DNA of 18,876 nt from an uncultured Solirubrobacteraceae bacterium (GTDB lineage: Bacteria; Actinomycetota; Thermoleophilia; Solirubrobacterales; Solirubrobacteraceae): contig CATPBV010000016.1 in NCBI GenBank assembly GCA_955652345.1, positions 1-18,876 of the forward strand, given 5' to 3'. The notes under the pieces were generated by a model, which did no database searches, had not been told where the DNA came from, and saw nothing but the letters and a program-made list of their open reading frames with translations. Positions 1 through 7,192 of the stretch are shown here, piece after piece. Made by a program: the position numbers and the translations under genes. The first letter of the stretch is position 1, and the number at the start of each line of letters is the position of its first letter.

Positions 1-43
1 GCGCGCAGCGGAAGCGTGCCGTGACGTAGGCCAGAGCGCGCGT

Positions 44-1390
44 TCAGCCCGCGCGCGCCTGGTTGATGCGCCGCTCCATGTCGAGCTCGGTGTCGAAGTC
101 CGCCATGTCGGCGTGGCGGTACTCGACTCCTTCGCCGATGAGGAGGCCCGCGAGTACCTCGACATAGCGCCCGTCGAGCTGCGTGTCGGCCACCCGGCGA
201 AGCTCGCGCAGAGCCTCGAACGAGCTCATCCGCGTGCGGTATGTGTCGTTGGCGGTGAGCGTGTCGTAGACCTCGGCAACGGCGATGATCTTCGCGATCT
301 CGGGGATCTCAGCGCTGGGCAGACCTTGCGGGTAACCGCGGCCGTCGATTCGCTCGTGGTGTTTGAGGACGATCTCCGCCACCGGGCCGTAGATGCCGAG
401 GTCCTTCAGCATGTCGGCGCCGAGCTCCGGATGTCGCTGGATCGCCTCCCAGTCCTCGTCGGTCAGCGTCCGTCCGCGTTCGGCCACGCGGTCGGACAGA
501 GCGAAGTGGCCGATGTCGTGCAGCAGTCCCGCGGTGTGAGCTAGCTCCTGCTCCTGCTGGCTCATTCCGACCTGCCGCGCCATGTCCCGCGCGAAGCGGG
601 CCACAGCGGCGGCGTGACGGGCGGCGCGGCGGTCGCGGATATCGAGCGAGCGCATCAGTCCCGCTAGCACGCCCCAGGAGAGCGAGACGTACTGCTCCGC
701 GCGCTGGCGCGACTGCTCCAGCAGGTGCGCCATGTAGGAGAACACGAAAACGGCGGTGAGCGCGAATACGATCCCGCGCAGCCCCACCACCAGATAGATG
801 CTCGCGCCCGCGACCGCGAGCGCGATGTTCAGCGCGGCGCCCGGGAGCGTCTCCAGGAACTGCCGGATGGGGAACGGCTGCCCGGAAAGCGCGCGCTTCA
901 GCGTGGCGTAGATCAGAAAGCTCAGCAGGAACATCGCCACTCCTGCCGCCGCGATCACGAGATAGAAAATCACGCTGTCGCTCGGGTGAGGCTGCAGGAG
1001 TCGAATCGGCACCCCCACCGCAACCGCCGGACCGACGCTCGCGGGGAGGTTGATGAGGACGACCGACCGGGCCGGCGTCCGCCGGCGCGCGGTCGCGGAA
1101 AGCTCCGAGAAGATCGCGGCGAGGGCGGCCGAGAGCGGACCGAGGAAAGCAGCCGCCAGAAGGAGGACGATGAAGGAGGCAGAGACGTCCGGACCTCCCG
1201 GCCGCCCGACAGCCATGCAGCCAGCAATAATCGCCGCGCCACCGAGCACGACGCTCAGTCCGTTTACGCGGTCCAAGTGCGCGATTGCAAGAGCAATTCC
1301 GCCCAAGAGCAGGGACAGAAGCACGGCGACATACGGCACAGAGCGGCTCACCGAGCGTGGCATCATGGGAGAGCCCGCGTCGCCGGTCAT
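44..1390 (-). CDS. Membrane-anchored HD-GYP domain phosphodiesterase
   Basis: Predicted cyclic-di-GMP phosphodiesterase of 448 aa. Residues about 19-222 form an N-terminal block with roughly six or seven hydrophobic segments and no recognisable named sensor domain. A short linker (223-250) leads to the HD-GYP domain at about 250-420. Visible HD-GYP hallmarks are H259, the H291-D292 pair in LLHDIGH, the HHERIDGRGYP signature at 344-354 with GYP at 352-354, and D376 in AEVYDTL. In known HD-GYP proteins these residues bind the di- or tri-metal centre that hydrolyses c-di-GMP to pGpG or GMP, so the catalytic set looks intact. The ATG at 1390 is the first start after the promoter and needs no overlap with other genes; a second in-frame ATG lies eight codons further in. 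It stands alone on the minus strand and is divergent from the MerR pair. What the membrane part senses is unknown. Confidence 0.93.
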   Translation of the reverse strand: MTGDAGSPMMPRSVSRSVPYVAVLLSLLLGGIALAIAHLDRVNGLSVVLGGAAIIAGCMAVGRPGGPDVSASFIVLLLAAAFLGPLSAALAAIFSELSATARRRTPARSVVLINLPASVGPAVAVGVPIRLLQPHPSDSVIFYLVIAAAGVAMFLLSFLIYATLKRALSGQPFPIRQFLETLPGAALNIALAVAGASIYLVVGLRGIVFALTAVFVFSYMAHLLEQSRQRAEQYVSLSWGVLAGLMRSLDIRDRRAARHAAAVARFARDMARQVGMSQQEQELAHTAGLLHDIGHFALSDRVAERGRTLTDEDWEAIQRHPELGADMLKDLGIYGPVAEIVLKHHERIDGRGYPQGLPSAEIPEIAKIIAVAEVYDTLTANDTYRTRMSSFEALRELRRVADTQLDGRYVEVLAGLLIGEGVEYRHADMADFDTELDMERRINQARAG

Positions 1391-1396
1391 TCCGTC

Positions 1397-1424
1397 AAGT
1401 TAGCGCGATTTCGCGCTTACGCAA
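1397..1424 (-). promoter_or_regulatory. Promoter of the HD-GYP gene with a palindrome in its spacer
   Basis: On the minus strand, TTGCGT (1419-1424) and TAACTT (1397-1402) are 16 nt apart and resemble -35 and -10 elements. The -10 ends only 6 nt before the ATG at 1390, so the mRNA would be leaderless or nearly so, and no good Shine-Dalgarno sequence is visible. The spacer is almost completely filled by an inverted repeat with 7-bp arms, AGCGCGA (1402-1408) and TCGCGCT (1411-1417), around TT. An operator inside the promoter spacer is the inference. The elements are read by eye only. Confidence 0.5.
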
Positions 1425-1580
1425 GGTTGTGAATCAGTGATCACGCCAGCACACAGGTCCCCCTTCCTCCGTTGGTTCGAACGAACGCGAACAACCAGCG
1501 GGGACCCGATCACACAGGACGGCCCCACGCGGGCCAACCGAGGTCGCGCGTCGGCCGAGAAAGACGATTTGCGACCTACA

Positions 1581-1651
1581 GGTTTTCGGTGTAACGATTT
1601 ACGTTAAGGTTTTCTGGACTCTTACCGATAAAACCTATGCAATTCTATGCA
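1581..1651 (+). promoter_or_regulatory. Repeat-rich candidate operator/promoter upstream of the MerR pair
   Basis: Within about 70 bp there are: GGTTTTC twice, at 1581-1587 and 1608-1614 (27 bp apart); a perfect 15-bp inverted repeat TAACGATTTACGTTA at 1592-1606; a GGTTTT (1608-1613) / AAAACC (1630-1635) inverted pair; and CTATGCA twice at 1635-1641 and 1645-1651, exactly 10 bp (one helical turn) apart. MerR-family proteins, including the CarH/LitR type, bind repeats in their own promoters, so autoregulation is a reasonable inference. I cannot assign the -35 and -10 with confidence. Confidence 0.4.
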
Positions 1652-1713
1652 GAGGGGCTTAGTCTTTCAACCAGTCGGTCGAAATAGCACTGCTCCTGCC
1701 GGATTTCTTGCGC

Positions 1714-2619
1714 ATGCGCTACCTCAAAACGAGTGAAGCCGCAACACTGCTGAACGTCAGCCCGAACACGCTGAGGGCGTGGGAGCGGCGCTTCGGTTTT
1801 CCGAAACCACAACGGTCCCCGGGCCGGCATCGACTCTATACCTACGGTGAGGTCGCTGCACTGAGAGATGCCTTACAGGAAGGGCTCTCGATCTCGTCTG
1901 CGGTTTCTCGCGCGCGCGAAGGGCTCGCCGCCGACACGAGCTCGCTCGTGGGGGCGCTCGTCTCGTTCGAGCGCCAGCGAGCCGACGTCGCGATCGAAGC
2001 CGCCCTCGCGCTCCGGACCCTGGACCGCTCCGTGGAGGAGGTCCTACTCCCCGGATTGGATGAGATCGCCCGCAAGTACACGGTCGAGTCGGCCGCCTGG
2101 GCGTTCGCTTGCCACTGGGCGACCGACTGGCTGCGCAGGGCCACGCGCCTCGCCCCTCCGCCCGTTCGGCCGGTCGCGGTCGTAATCGGAGACGCCACGC
2201 GTGACGAGCTCGACCCCGACGCTGCGCACCTTCGCGCCCTCGAGCTGTTCTGCATTCGGGAGGGCGTGCACGTGCTCAGCCTCTCTGCCCGGGGCATCGC
2301 CGGGATCGGCGACGCCGTCGCGGTCCATCGCCCGAACCTGGTAATCGTCGCCGGGCGTCACCTCGGCGACGACACCGTCGCGAGGTGGGCGTACGGGATC
2401 CGCCTCGCGATCGGGCCGCTCCCGCTCGCCACCTACCGGCGCGGAGACCAGCGCGCGCGGAGCCGGACCAGCGGCAACACGGTGCTGCCGGCCGGGGCAG
2501 GGGCTGCCGCACGCGCGGTGCTCGAGGTCGCCGAAGCCGAGGCCTCCGGAAGGACCGTCGCGTCATCGGCGTCGGCACGGCACGCCGCTGCGCTCACGCG
2601 CGAGCGCGACGCCGTCTAG
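1714..2619 (+). CDS. MerR-family regulator with a cobalamin-domain-like C-terminus (first paralog)
   Basis: DNA-binding transcriptional regulator of about 301 aa. Counting from a possible TTG start at 1708, residues 4-72 are a MerR winged helix-turn-helix (TSEAATLLNVSPNTLRAWERRFGFP, then RSPGRHRLYTYGEV). Residues about 75-145 match in pattern the four-helix cap, and 153-270 the Rossmann-like cobalamin-binding domain, of CarH/LitR proteins. W131, H136 (ACHWATDWL) and H174 (DAAHLRALELF) sit where CarH-type proteins have their W, the E-H pair and the E-x-H motif, but the glutamates are missing, so the site is degenerate. The tail from 270 is low in complexity and probably disordered. ATG 1714 follows TTG 1708 by one codon; neither has a clear ribosome site. 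The next gene is a paralog in the same direction. Light- or B12-dependent function is inference from the family only. Confidence 0.85.
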   Translation: MRYLKTSEAATLLNVSPNTLRAWERRFGFPKPQRSPGRHRLYTYGEVAALRDALQEGLSISSAVSRAREGLAADTSSLVGALVSFERQRADVAIEAALALRTLDRSVEEVLLPGLDEIARKYTVESAAWAFACHWATDWLRRATRLAPPPVRPVAVVIGDATRDELDPDAAHLRALELFCIREGVHVLSLSARGIAGIGDAVAVHRPNLVIVAGRHLGDDTVARWAYGIRLAIGPLPLATYRRGDQRARSRTSGNTVLPAGAGAAARAVLEVAEAEASGRTVASSASARHAAALTRERDAV

Positions 2620-2695
2620 CCGCGACCCGCTTACGACGCTGGCCGCGCTTAGCGGACCTCTCAGGTTCGCGCGATTCCAGCCGATTACTAGGTCT

Positions 2696-3556
2696 GTGAG
2701 CGGGATCCGGACCAACGCGGCGGCAGTGATGCTCGGGGTGAGCCCTAACACCCTGCGCAGCTGGGAGCGCCGGTACGGCTTTCCCTGCCCCCGCCGGACC
2801 CCGGGCGGCCACCGGCAGTACACGCTGACCGACGTCGAGTCTCTGCGGGCGGCGCTCGCGCAGACCCATAACGTCTCCTCCGCGGTCGCGCTGGCCCGCC
2901 AGCGTGGCGAAGGACCACCTTCGTCGTCGCGACTCGCGAGCGCGTTTGCGGCGTTCGACGAGGAGGTCGCGGACCGCATGCTCGAGGAGAGCCTCGCGCT
3001 GCGTTCGGTCGAGAGGACGATCGAGGATCTGCTGCTCGAGGCGGTCTCGATGCGACTCGAGGACCGCAACGCGGGCGCCGAATACGAATACGCGTGGCGA
3101 TATGCGAACGGTTGGCTGGCCGCTATGAAACGAGTTTCGCCACCCGCCCTGCGCCCGGAAGGGGTGCTGGTGCTCGACGCCTCGGGCCCGCTCGATCTCG
3201 ATGGTCTGTACGCACTGGCCCTCGAGGTCGTTCTGAGGCGGGCGGGGCTGCGGACCCTGCTGCTCAGTCCCGCGGTCGAGCCGAGACGCCTCGGGCGTGC
3301 ACTACGCGCGCTGGCCCCGCGCGCGGTGGTCTTGACCGGCCGGCGGATCACGCTCGACGGGATCGGCCGGGTGGTGTTCGCCGTGCGGAGCGCGCGCGGA
3401 GACGTGCTCGTCTGCGACTATCGCGGCGCGGTCCCGAGAACAGGGGGCGCCACGGTCTCGAGGCTCGGGGACGCGCCGGTGGCCGCACGCGATGCGCTGC
3501 TCACGCAGCTCGATGCGACCCCCACCCCGAAGTCGAAGACGATCGCGGCATCGTAG
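2696..3556 (+). CDS. MerR-family regulator, second tandem paralog, candidate ligand histidines lost
   Basis: Regulator of 286 aa starting at GTG 2696, 76 nt after the first paralog. Residues 3-70 are a MerR winged HTH nearly identical in plan to the upstream gene (AVMLGVSPNTLRSWERRYGFP, GGHRQYTLTDVESL). The middle (80-145) and C-terminal (153-255) parts align along their length with the paralog. Where the paralog has A-C-H-W-A-T-D-W-L this one has A-W-R-Y-A-N-G-W-L, and where it has H-L-R-A-L-E-L this one has Y-A-L-A-L-E-V, so both candidate cobalamin-contacting histidines are R and Y here. It may therefore sense something else, or act as a B12-independent partner. A weak hairpin (CCGC/GCGG near 2663-2674) lies in the gap; ATTACT at 2684-2689 could be a -10 for a leaderless start. 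It ends 39 nt before ileS. Confidence 0.85.
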   Translation: MSGIRTNAAAVMLGVSPNTLRSWERRYGFPCPRRTPGGHRQYTLTDVESLRAALAQTHNVSSAVALARQRGEGPPSSSRLASAFAAFDEEVADRMLEESLALRSVERTIEDLLLEAVSMRLEDRNAGAEYEYAWRYANGWLAAMKRVSPPALRPEGVLVLDASGPLDLDGLYALALEVVLRRAGLRTLLLSPAVEPRRLGRALRALAPRAVVLTGRRITLDGIGRVVFAVRSARGDVLVCDYRGAVPRTGGATVSRLGDAPVAARDALLTQLDATPTPKSKTIAAS

Positions 3557-3580
3557 GCAGGGCGCCCCGGAGCGGGCTCC

Positions 3581-3586
3581 TACAAT
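3581..3586 (+). promoter_or_regulatory. Candidate -10 element (TACAAT) of a near-leaderless ileS promoter
   Basis: TACAAT matches the -10 consensus in five of six positions and ends 9 nt before the ileS ATG. No Shine-Dalgarno sequence stands before that ATG and no clear -35 is visible. GGGCGC (3560-3565) and GCGCCC (3590-3595) form an inverted pair around it. If used, transcription would begin within a few nucleotides of the start codon. Confidence 0.45.
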
Positions 3587-3595
3587 CCCGCGCCC

Positions 3596-6500
3596 ATGGC
3601 TTCCTCGAAGCATCCGGTGGACGCGGGAACTACCGCCTCTCCGCACCGACCCGTCGACCCGCGCGCCTCCTTCCCCGAGCTCGAGGAACGTGTGCTCTCC
3701 CGGTGGCGCGAACGCGACGTGTTTGCGCAGTCGCTGCACCGACGCACAGGGGCGGCTCCGTGGGGCTTCTACGAAGGGCCGCCCACAGCCAACGGACCGC
3801 CCGCCACCCACCACGTGCTGGCCCGCGTCTTCAAGGACATCTTCCCCCGCTATAAGACCATGTGCGGCTACTACGTCGAGCGTAAGGGCGGCTGGGATTG
3901 CCATGGGCTGCCGGTCGAGCTTGCGGTCGAGGCGGAGCTCGGCTTCACCTCCAAGGAGGACATCGAGCGCTACGGGATCGCGGAGTTCAACGCTCGCTGT
4001 CGCTCGCTGGTCCTCAGCCACGTCGAGGACTGGAATCGCCTGACCGAGCGGATCGGTTTCTGGATCGATCTCGACGACGCCTACAGGACGCTCGACCGTG
4101 ACTACATCGAGTCGGTCTGGTGGGCGCTCAAGACGATCCACGACCGTGGCCTGCTGTACGAGAAGCTGAAGGTCGTTCCCTACTGCCCACGCTGCGGCAC
4201 CGCGCTCTCGAGCCACGAGCTCGGCCAGCCCGACGTGTACAGGGACGTGCTCGACCCGTCGGTGTACGTGCGGCTCCCGGTCACTGAGCCCCGTGGCGCG
4301 GCACACGCGGGCGACGAGCTGGTCGTGTGGACGACGACTCCATGGACGCTCGTGTCGAACGCGGCGGTTGCGGTCGACCCTGAGCTCATCTACGCCCGGG
4401 TGCGCGCTGACGACGGCGCGGTCCTGATCGTCGCGGAGGAGCTCGTCGAGCGGGTCCTGCCGTCCGGCGCCGACGTGCTCGAGACGTTTCCCGGCAGCGA
4501 GCTCGAGGGGGTCGCGTACGAGCCGCCGTTCGGGTTCATCGGCAGGGACGCGTACGGCGAGCGAGGTCACACAGTCCTGCTCGGAGACTTCGTCACCGCC
4601 CAGGAAGGAACCGGGCTCGTGCACACGGCGATCGCGTTCGGCGAGGACGACTTCCGGCTCGGCGAGCAGTACGGGCTGAACGTGGTCAATCCCGTGCGGC
4701 TCGACGGCACCTTCGACGAGCGCATCGGTCCGTACGCGGGAAGATGGGTCAAGGATGCCGATCAGGACCTGATCGAGGACCTGCGAGCGCGCGGCCGCCT
4801 GCTTCGCGCGGAGACGTTCGAGCACTCCTACCCGCACTGCTGGCGCTGCCACACCCCGCTGCTGTACTACGCGAAGCCCTCGTGGTACATCGCCACGAGC
4901 CAGCGCAAGGACCGGCTGCTCGCGGCGAACGAGACGGTCAACTGGTACCCCGACCACGTCAAGCACGGACGCTTTGGCAAGTGGCTCGAGGGAAACGTCG
5001 ACTGGGCCCTGTCCCGCGAGCGCTACTGGGGGACGCCGCTCCCGGTGTGGCGCTGCCCGGCCGGACACGTGCGCGCGATCGGATCGCTCGGCGAGCTCGA
5101 GGAGCTCTCGGGCGTGGCCCTCGCGGACCCCCACCGGCCGTTCGTGGACGACGTCACCTTCCTGTGCGCGCAGTGCGAGGACCAGATGCAGCGCGTACCG
5201 GAGGTCATCGACGTCTGGTTCGACTCGGGGTCGATGCCGTTCGCGCAGTACCACGCCCCGCACGAGAACGAGGAGCACTTCCGGGAGCGATTCCCGGCGG
5301 ACTTCATCTGCGAGGCGCTCGACCAGACGCGGGGCTGGTTCTACTCGCTGCTGGCCGTGTCAGCGCTGCTGTTCGATCGCGCCCCCTACCGAAATGTCGT
5401 GTGCCTTGGCCTGATCCTGGCCGAGGACGGCCGCAAGATGTCCAAGTCGCTGGGCAACGTCGTCGACCCGTGGGAGGTGATCGACCGCTACGGAGCGGAT
5501 GCCTACCGCTGGTACCTGTTCACCTCCAAGCAGCCCTGGGACGGCTACCGCTTCTCGATGGAGGCGATCGCCGAGGGCGTCAGGCAGTTCCTGCTCCAGC
5601 TGTGGAACACGTACGCGTTCTATGTCCTGTACGCGCACGCGAACGGGGTGGTGCCGGAGATGCTCGGCGACACCGAGCCGAGCGAACTAGACCGCTGGAT
5701 CCGCTCGCGGCTGCAGGCCACGGTCGAGGTCGTTCGCGAGCGCCTCGACGACTTCGACGCGACATTCGCGGGCCGCGCGATCCAGGAGCTCGTCGACGAG
5801 CTGTCCAACTGGTACGTGCGGCGCTCCCGAAGACGCTTCTGGGACGGCGACCCGGCGGCGTTTGCGACCCTGCGCGAGTGCCTGGTGACGATCGCGCAGC
5901 TGCTGGCGCCGTTCTGCCCGTTTGTGGCGGATGAGATCTACGACAACCTCGACGGCGCCGAGCCGAGCGTCCACCTGTGCGATTTTCCCGAGCCGGGTGC
6001 TCGTGACCTCGAGCTCGAGGAGGCGATGGCGATCGCCCGCGAGACAGTCCGCCTCGGGCTTGCAGCGCGGGGGCAGGCGAAGCTGAAGGTGCGCCAGCCG
6101 CTGCGGGCGGCCGTGGTCGTGGCCACCGGCCGCGAGCGCGCGGCGATCGAGCGGCTTGGCGGGCTGGTTCGCGATGAGCTGAACGTTCACGAGCTGCGCT
6201 TCGTCTCGCAGGCGGACGAGCTCGCCGAGGTCGAGCTGAAGCCCAATTACCGGACGCTGGGTCCCCGGTTCGGCAAGCACATGCCGGTTGTGGCCGCGGC
6301 GGTCGCCGGACTCGACGGCGACCGGGCAGCGTCGGCTGTGCGGGAAGGACGCACCGTGGCGATCACCGTCGGCGGCGACGACCACGGGCTATCGGCCGAG
6401 GACCTGGTCGTGTCGATGAAGCCGCTGCCGGGTTACCAGGTCGAGCGGGAGGGCTCGCACGCCGTCGGGCTCGAGCTCGAGATCGACGATGAGCTGCGAA

Positions 6501-6754
6501 TGGAGGGATGGGCGCGGGAGATCGTGCACGTGGTCCAGAAGGCCCGCCAGGAAGCCGGACTCGACATCAGCGATCGAATCGCGCTGACGCTCGACGGCGA
6601 TGCGGAGGCGCTCACGGCCGCCCGTACGCACGAGAGCTACATCGCCGGTGAGACGCTGGCCGTCCGGGTCAGCTATGAGCCGCTCGACGGTCCCGAGCCC
6701 GTTCAGATCGAGGGGCGCGAGCTCCGGGTGGGCGTGGCGCTGGCTGCGCCGTAG
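3596..6754 (+). CDS. ileS: Isoleucyl-tRNA synthetase (altered HIGH signature)
   Basis: Cytosolic class I synthetase that charges tRNA-Ile with isoleucine; 1052 aa, the usual full length. Visible in order: the HIGH region at 62-80, reading G-P-P-T-A-N-G-P-P-A-T-H-H-V, with A-T-H-H at 70-73 in place of H-x-G-H; WDCHGLPVE at 100-108; a CxxC at 197-200; the CP1 editing domain with TTTPWTL (246-252), GTGLVH (338-343) and GEDD (349-352); CWRC at 415-418; WFDSGS at 541-546; KMSKS at 614-618; and a long anticodon-binding C-terminal region. The general pattern is that of the second bacterial (eukaryote-like) IleRS class, known for low mupirocin sensitivity. The ATG at 3596 is supported by the TACAAT just upstream. 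It is convergent with trxA; the stop codon lies in a shared hairpin. The 39-nt gap upstream leaves no room for a T-box leader. Confidence 0.97.
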   Translation: MASSKHPVDAGTTASPHRPVDPRASFPELEERVLSRWRERDVFAQSLHRRTGAAPWGFYEGPPTANGPPATHHVLARVFKDIFPRYKTMCGYYVERKGGWDCHGLPVELAVEAELGFTSKEDIERYGIAEFNARCRSLVLSHVEDWNRLTERIGFWIDLDDAYRTLDRDYIESVWWALKTIHDRGLLYEKLKVVPYCPRCGTALSSHELGQPDVYRDVLDPSVYVRLPVTEPRGAAHAGDELVVWTTTPWTLVSNAAVAVDPELIYARVRADDGAVLIVAEELVERVLPSGADVLETFPGSELEGVAYEPPFGFIGRDAYGERGHTVLLGDFVTAQEGTGLVHTAIAFGEDDFRLGEQYGLNVVNPVRLDGTFDERIGPYAGRWVKDADQDLIEDLRARGRLLRAETFEHSYPHCWRCHTPLLYYAKPSWYIATSQRKDRLLAANETVNWYPDHVKHGRFGKWLEGNVDWALSRERYWGTPLPVWRCPAGHVRAIGSLGELEELSGVALADPHRPFVDDVTFLCAQCEDQMQRVPEVIDVWFDSGSMPFAQYHAPHENEEHFRERFPADFICEALDQTRGWFYSLLAVSALLFDRAPYRNVVCLGLILAEDGRKMSKSLGNVVDPWEVIDRYGADAYRWYLFTSKQPWDGYRFSMEAIAEGVRQFLLQLWNTYAFYVLYAHANGVVPEMLGDTEPSELDRWIRSRLQATVEVVRERLDDFDATFAGRAIQELVDELSNWYVRRSRRRFWDGDPAAFATLRECLVTIAQLLAPFCPFVADEIYDNLDGAEPSVHLCDFPEPGARDLELEEAMAIARETVRLGLAARGQAKLKVRQPLRAAVVVATGRERAAIERLGGLVRDELNVHELRFVSQADELAEVELKPNYRTLGPRFGKHMPVVAAAVAGLDGDRAASAVREGRTVAITVGGDDHGLSAEDLVVSMKPLPGYQVEREGSHAVGLELEIDDELRMEGWAREIVHVVQKARQEAGLDISDRIALTLDGDAEALTAARTHESYIAGETLAVRVSYEPLDGPEPVQIEGRELRVGVALAAP

Positions 6755-6768
6755 CTACGCCAGCGCCA
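6735..6768. terminator. Bidirectional terminator-like hairpin between ileS and trxA
   Basis: A perfect inverted repeat with 10-bp arms, TGGCGCTGGC (6735-6744) and GCCAGCGCCA (6759-6768), around a 14-nt loop that contains the ileS stop codon. It lies exactly between the two convergent stop codons (6754 and 6776). There is no long T-run on either side, so it is a stem-loop of the non-canonical type common in high-GC genomes. Confidence 0.65.
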
Positions 6769-6775
6769 GGTCTCG

Positions 6776-7111
6776 CTAGGCAGCGGCCAGCGCCTCTTCG
6801 AACTCGGCCTCGAGCTTCCTCTTCGGATACGCGCCGATCACGGTCTTCGCGGCCTGTCCGTTGCGGAACAGGATCAGCGTCGGGATCGACATCACGTTGA
6901 ATTGGATCGCCGTGTTCTGGTTCTCGTCGATGTTGAGCTTGACGACCTTCAGGTCCTCGGCGTGCGCGACGGCGATCTCCTCGACCACCGGACCGACCAT
7001 CCGGCAGGGACCGCACCACGGCGCCCAGAAGTCGACCAGCACGGGGAGCTCTGATTCGAGGACCTCGGCCTGGAAGTTGTTGTCGGTGACTTCTGTGACG
7101 TTGCCTGCCAT
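6776..7111 (-). CDS. trxA: Thioredoxin
   Basis: Small dithiol-disulfide oxidoreductase of the cytosol, 111 aa, standard length for a one-domain thioredoxin. The active site W-C-G-P-C is at 32-36 in the DFWAPWCGPCRMVGP context, the cis-proline is P77 in MSIPTLI, and the end has the usual amphipathic helix. I chose ATG 7111 (MAGNVTEVTD) because AAGGAG lies 5 nt upstream (7117-7122), an excellent ribosome site. A longer frame back to 7174 would only translate the leader and promoter. It is convergent with ileS and divergent from polX. Nothing in the sequence ties it to a specific partner reductase. Confidence 0.97.
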   Translation of the reverse strand: MAGNVTEVTDNNFQAEVLESELPVLVDFWAPWCGPCRMVGPVVEEIAVAHAEDLKVVKLNIDENQNTAIQFNVMSIPTLILFRNGQAAKTVIGAYPKRKLEAEFEEALAAA

Positions 7112-7116
7112 GGATG

Positions 7117-7149
7117 CTCCTTGCTCGTGTTCGTACTTCAGAAAGTATA
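7117..7149 (-). promoter_or_regulatory. trxA promoter -10 and ribosome binding site
   Basis: On the minus strand TATACT (7144-7149) is a near-perfect -10 element. It would start a transcript about 26 nt before the ATG, and AAGGAG (7117-7122) sits 5 nt before that ATG. The -35 is not clear. This is the only gene in the window with a textbook leader and Shine-Dalgarno sequence. On the plus strand CACAAT (7172-7177) may serve polX. Confidence 0.6.
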
Positions 7150-7192
7150 GCAATGGTGCGAGTCGGAGGCGCACAATAGCCTTGCTGTCGGA

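Larger units (their letters stand above)
1391..1707. other. Divergent intergenic region, AT-rich in its right half
   Basis: A 317-bp gene-free stretch between the divergent HD-GYP and MerR genes. The left half is GC-rich and contains GTTCGAAC near 1477, which recalls a tRNA T-loop, but no cloverleaf can be built around it. The right half (about 1561-1660) is clearly richer in A and T than the rest of the window and carries several short repeats, annotated separately. I see no small ORF with a convincing start here. Most likely it is the control region for the MerR genes. Confidence 0.6.

Noticed and set aside
725..1432. 235-aa plus-strand frame opposite the HD-GYP gene
   Set aside because: Antisense to a gene with clear motifs; composition rich in R, E, H and Q is that of a shadow.
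1465..1510. Possible tRNA fragment around GGTTCGAACGAAC
   Set aside because: The T-loop-like GTTCGAAC is not flanked by a pairing T-stem, and no acceptor stem or anticodon arm can be drawn.
3302..5278. 658-aa open frame on the minus strand opposite ileS
   Set aside because: It lies fully antisense to ileS and the end of the second MerR gene, is rich in R, E, V and L in the way antisense GC-rich frames are, and shows no domain.
7112..7174. 21-residue N-terminal extension of thioredoxin
   Set aside because: AAGGAG 5 nt before ATG 7111 and TATACT upstream show that this stretch is leader and promoter.
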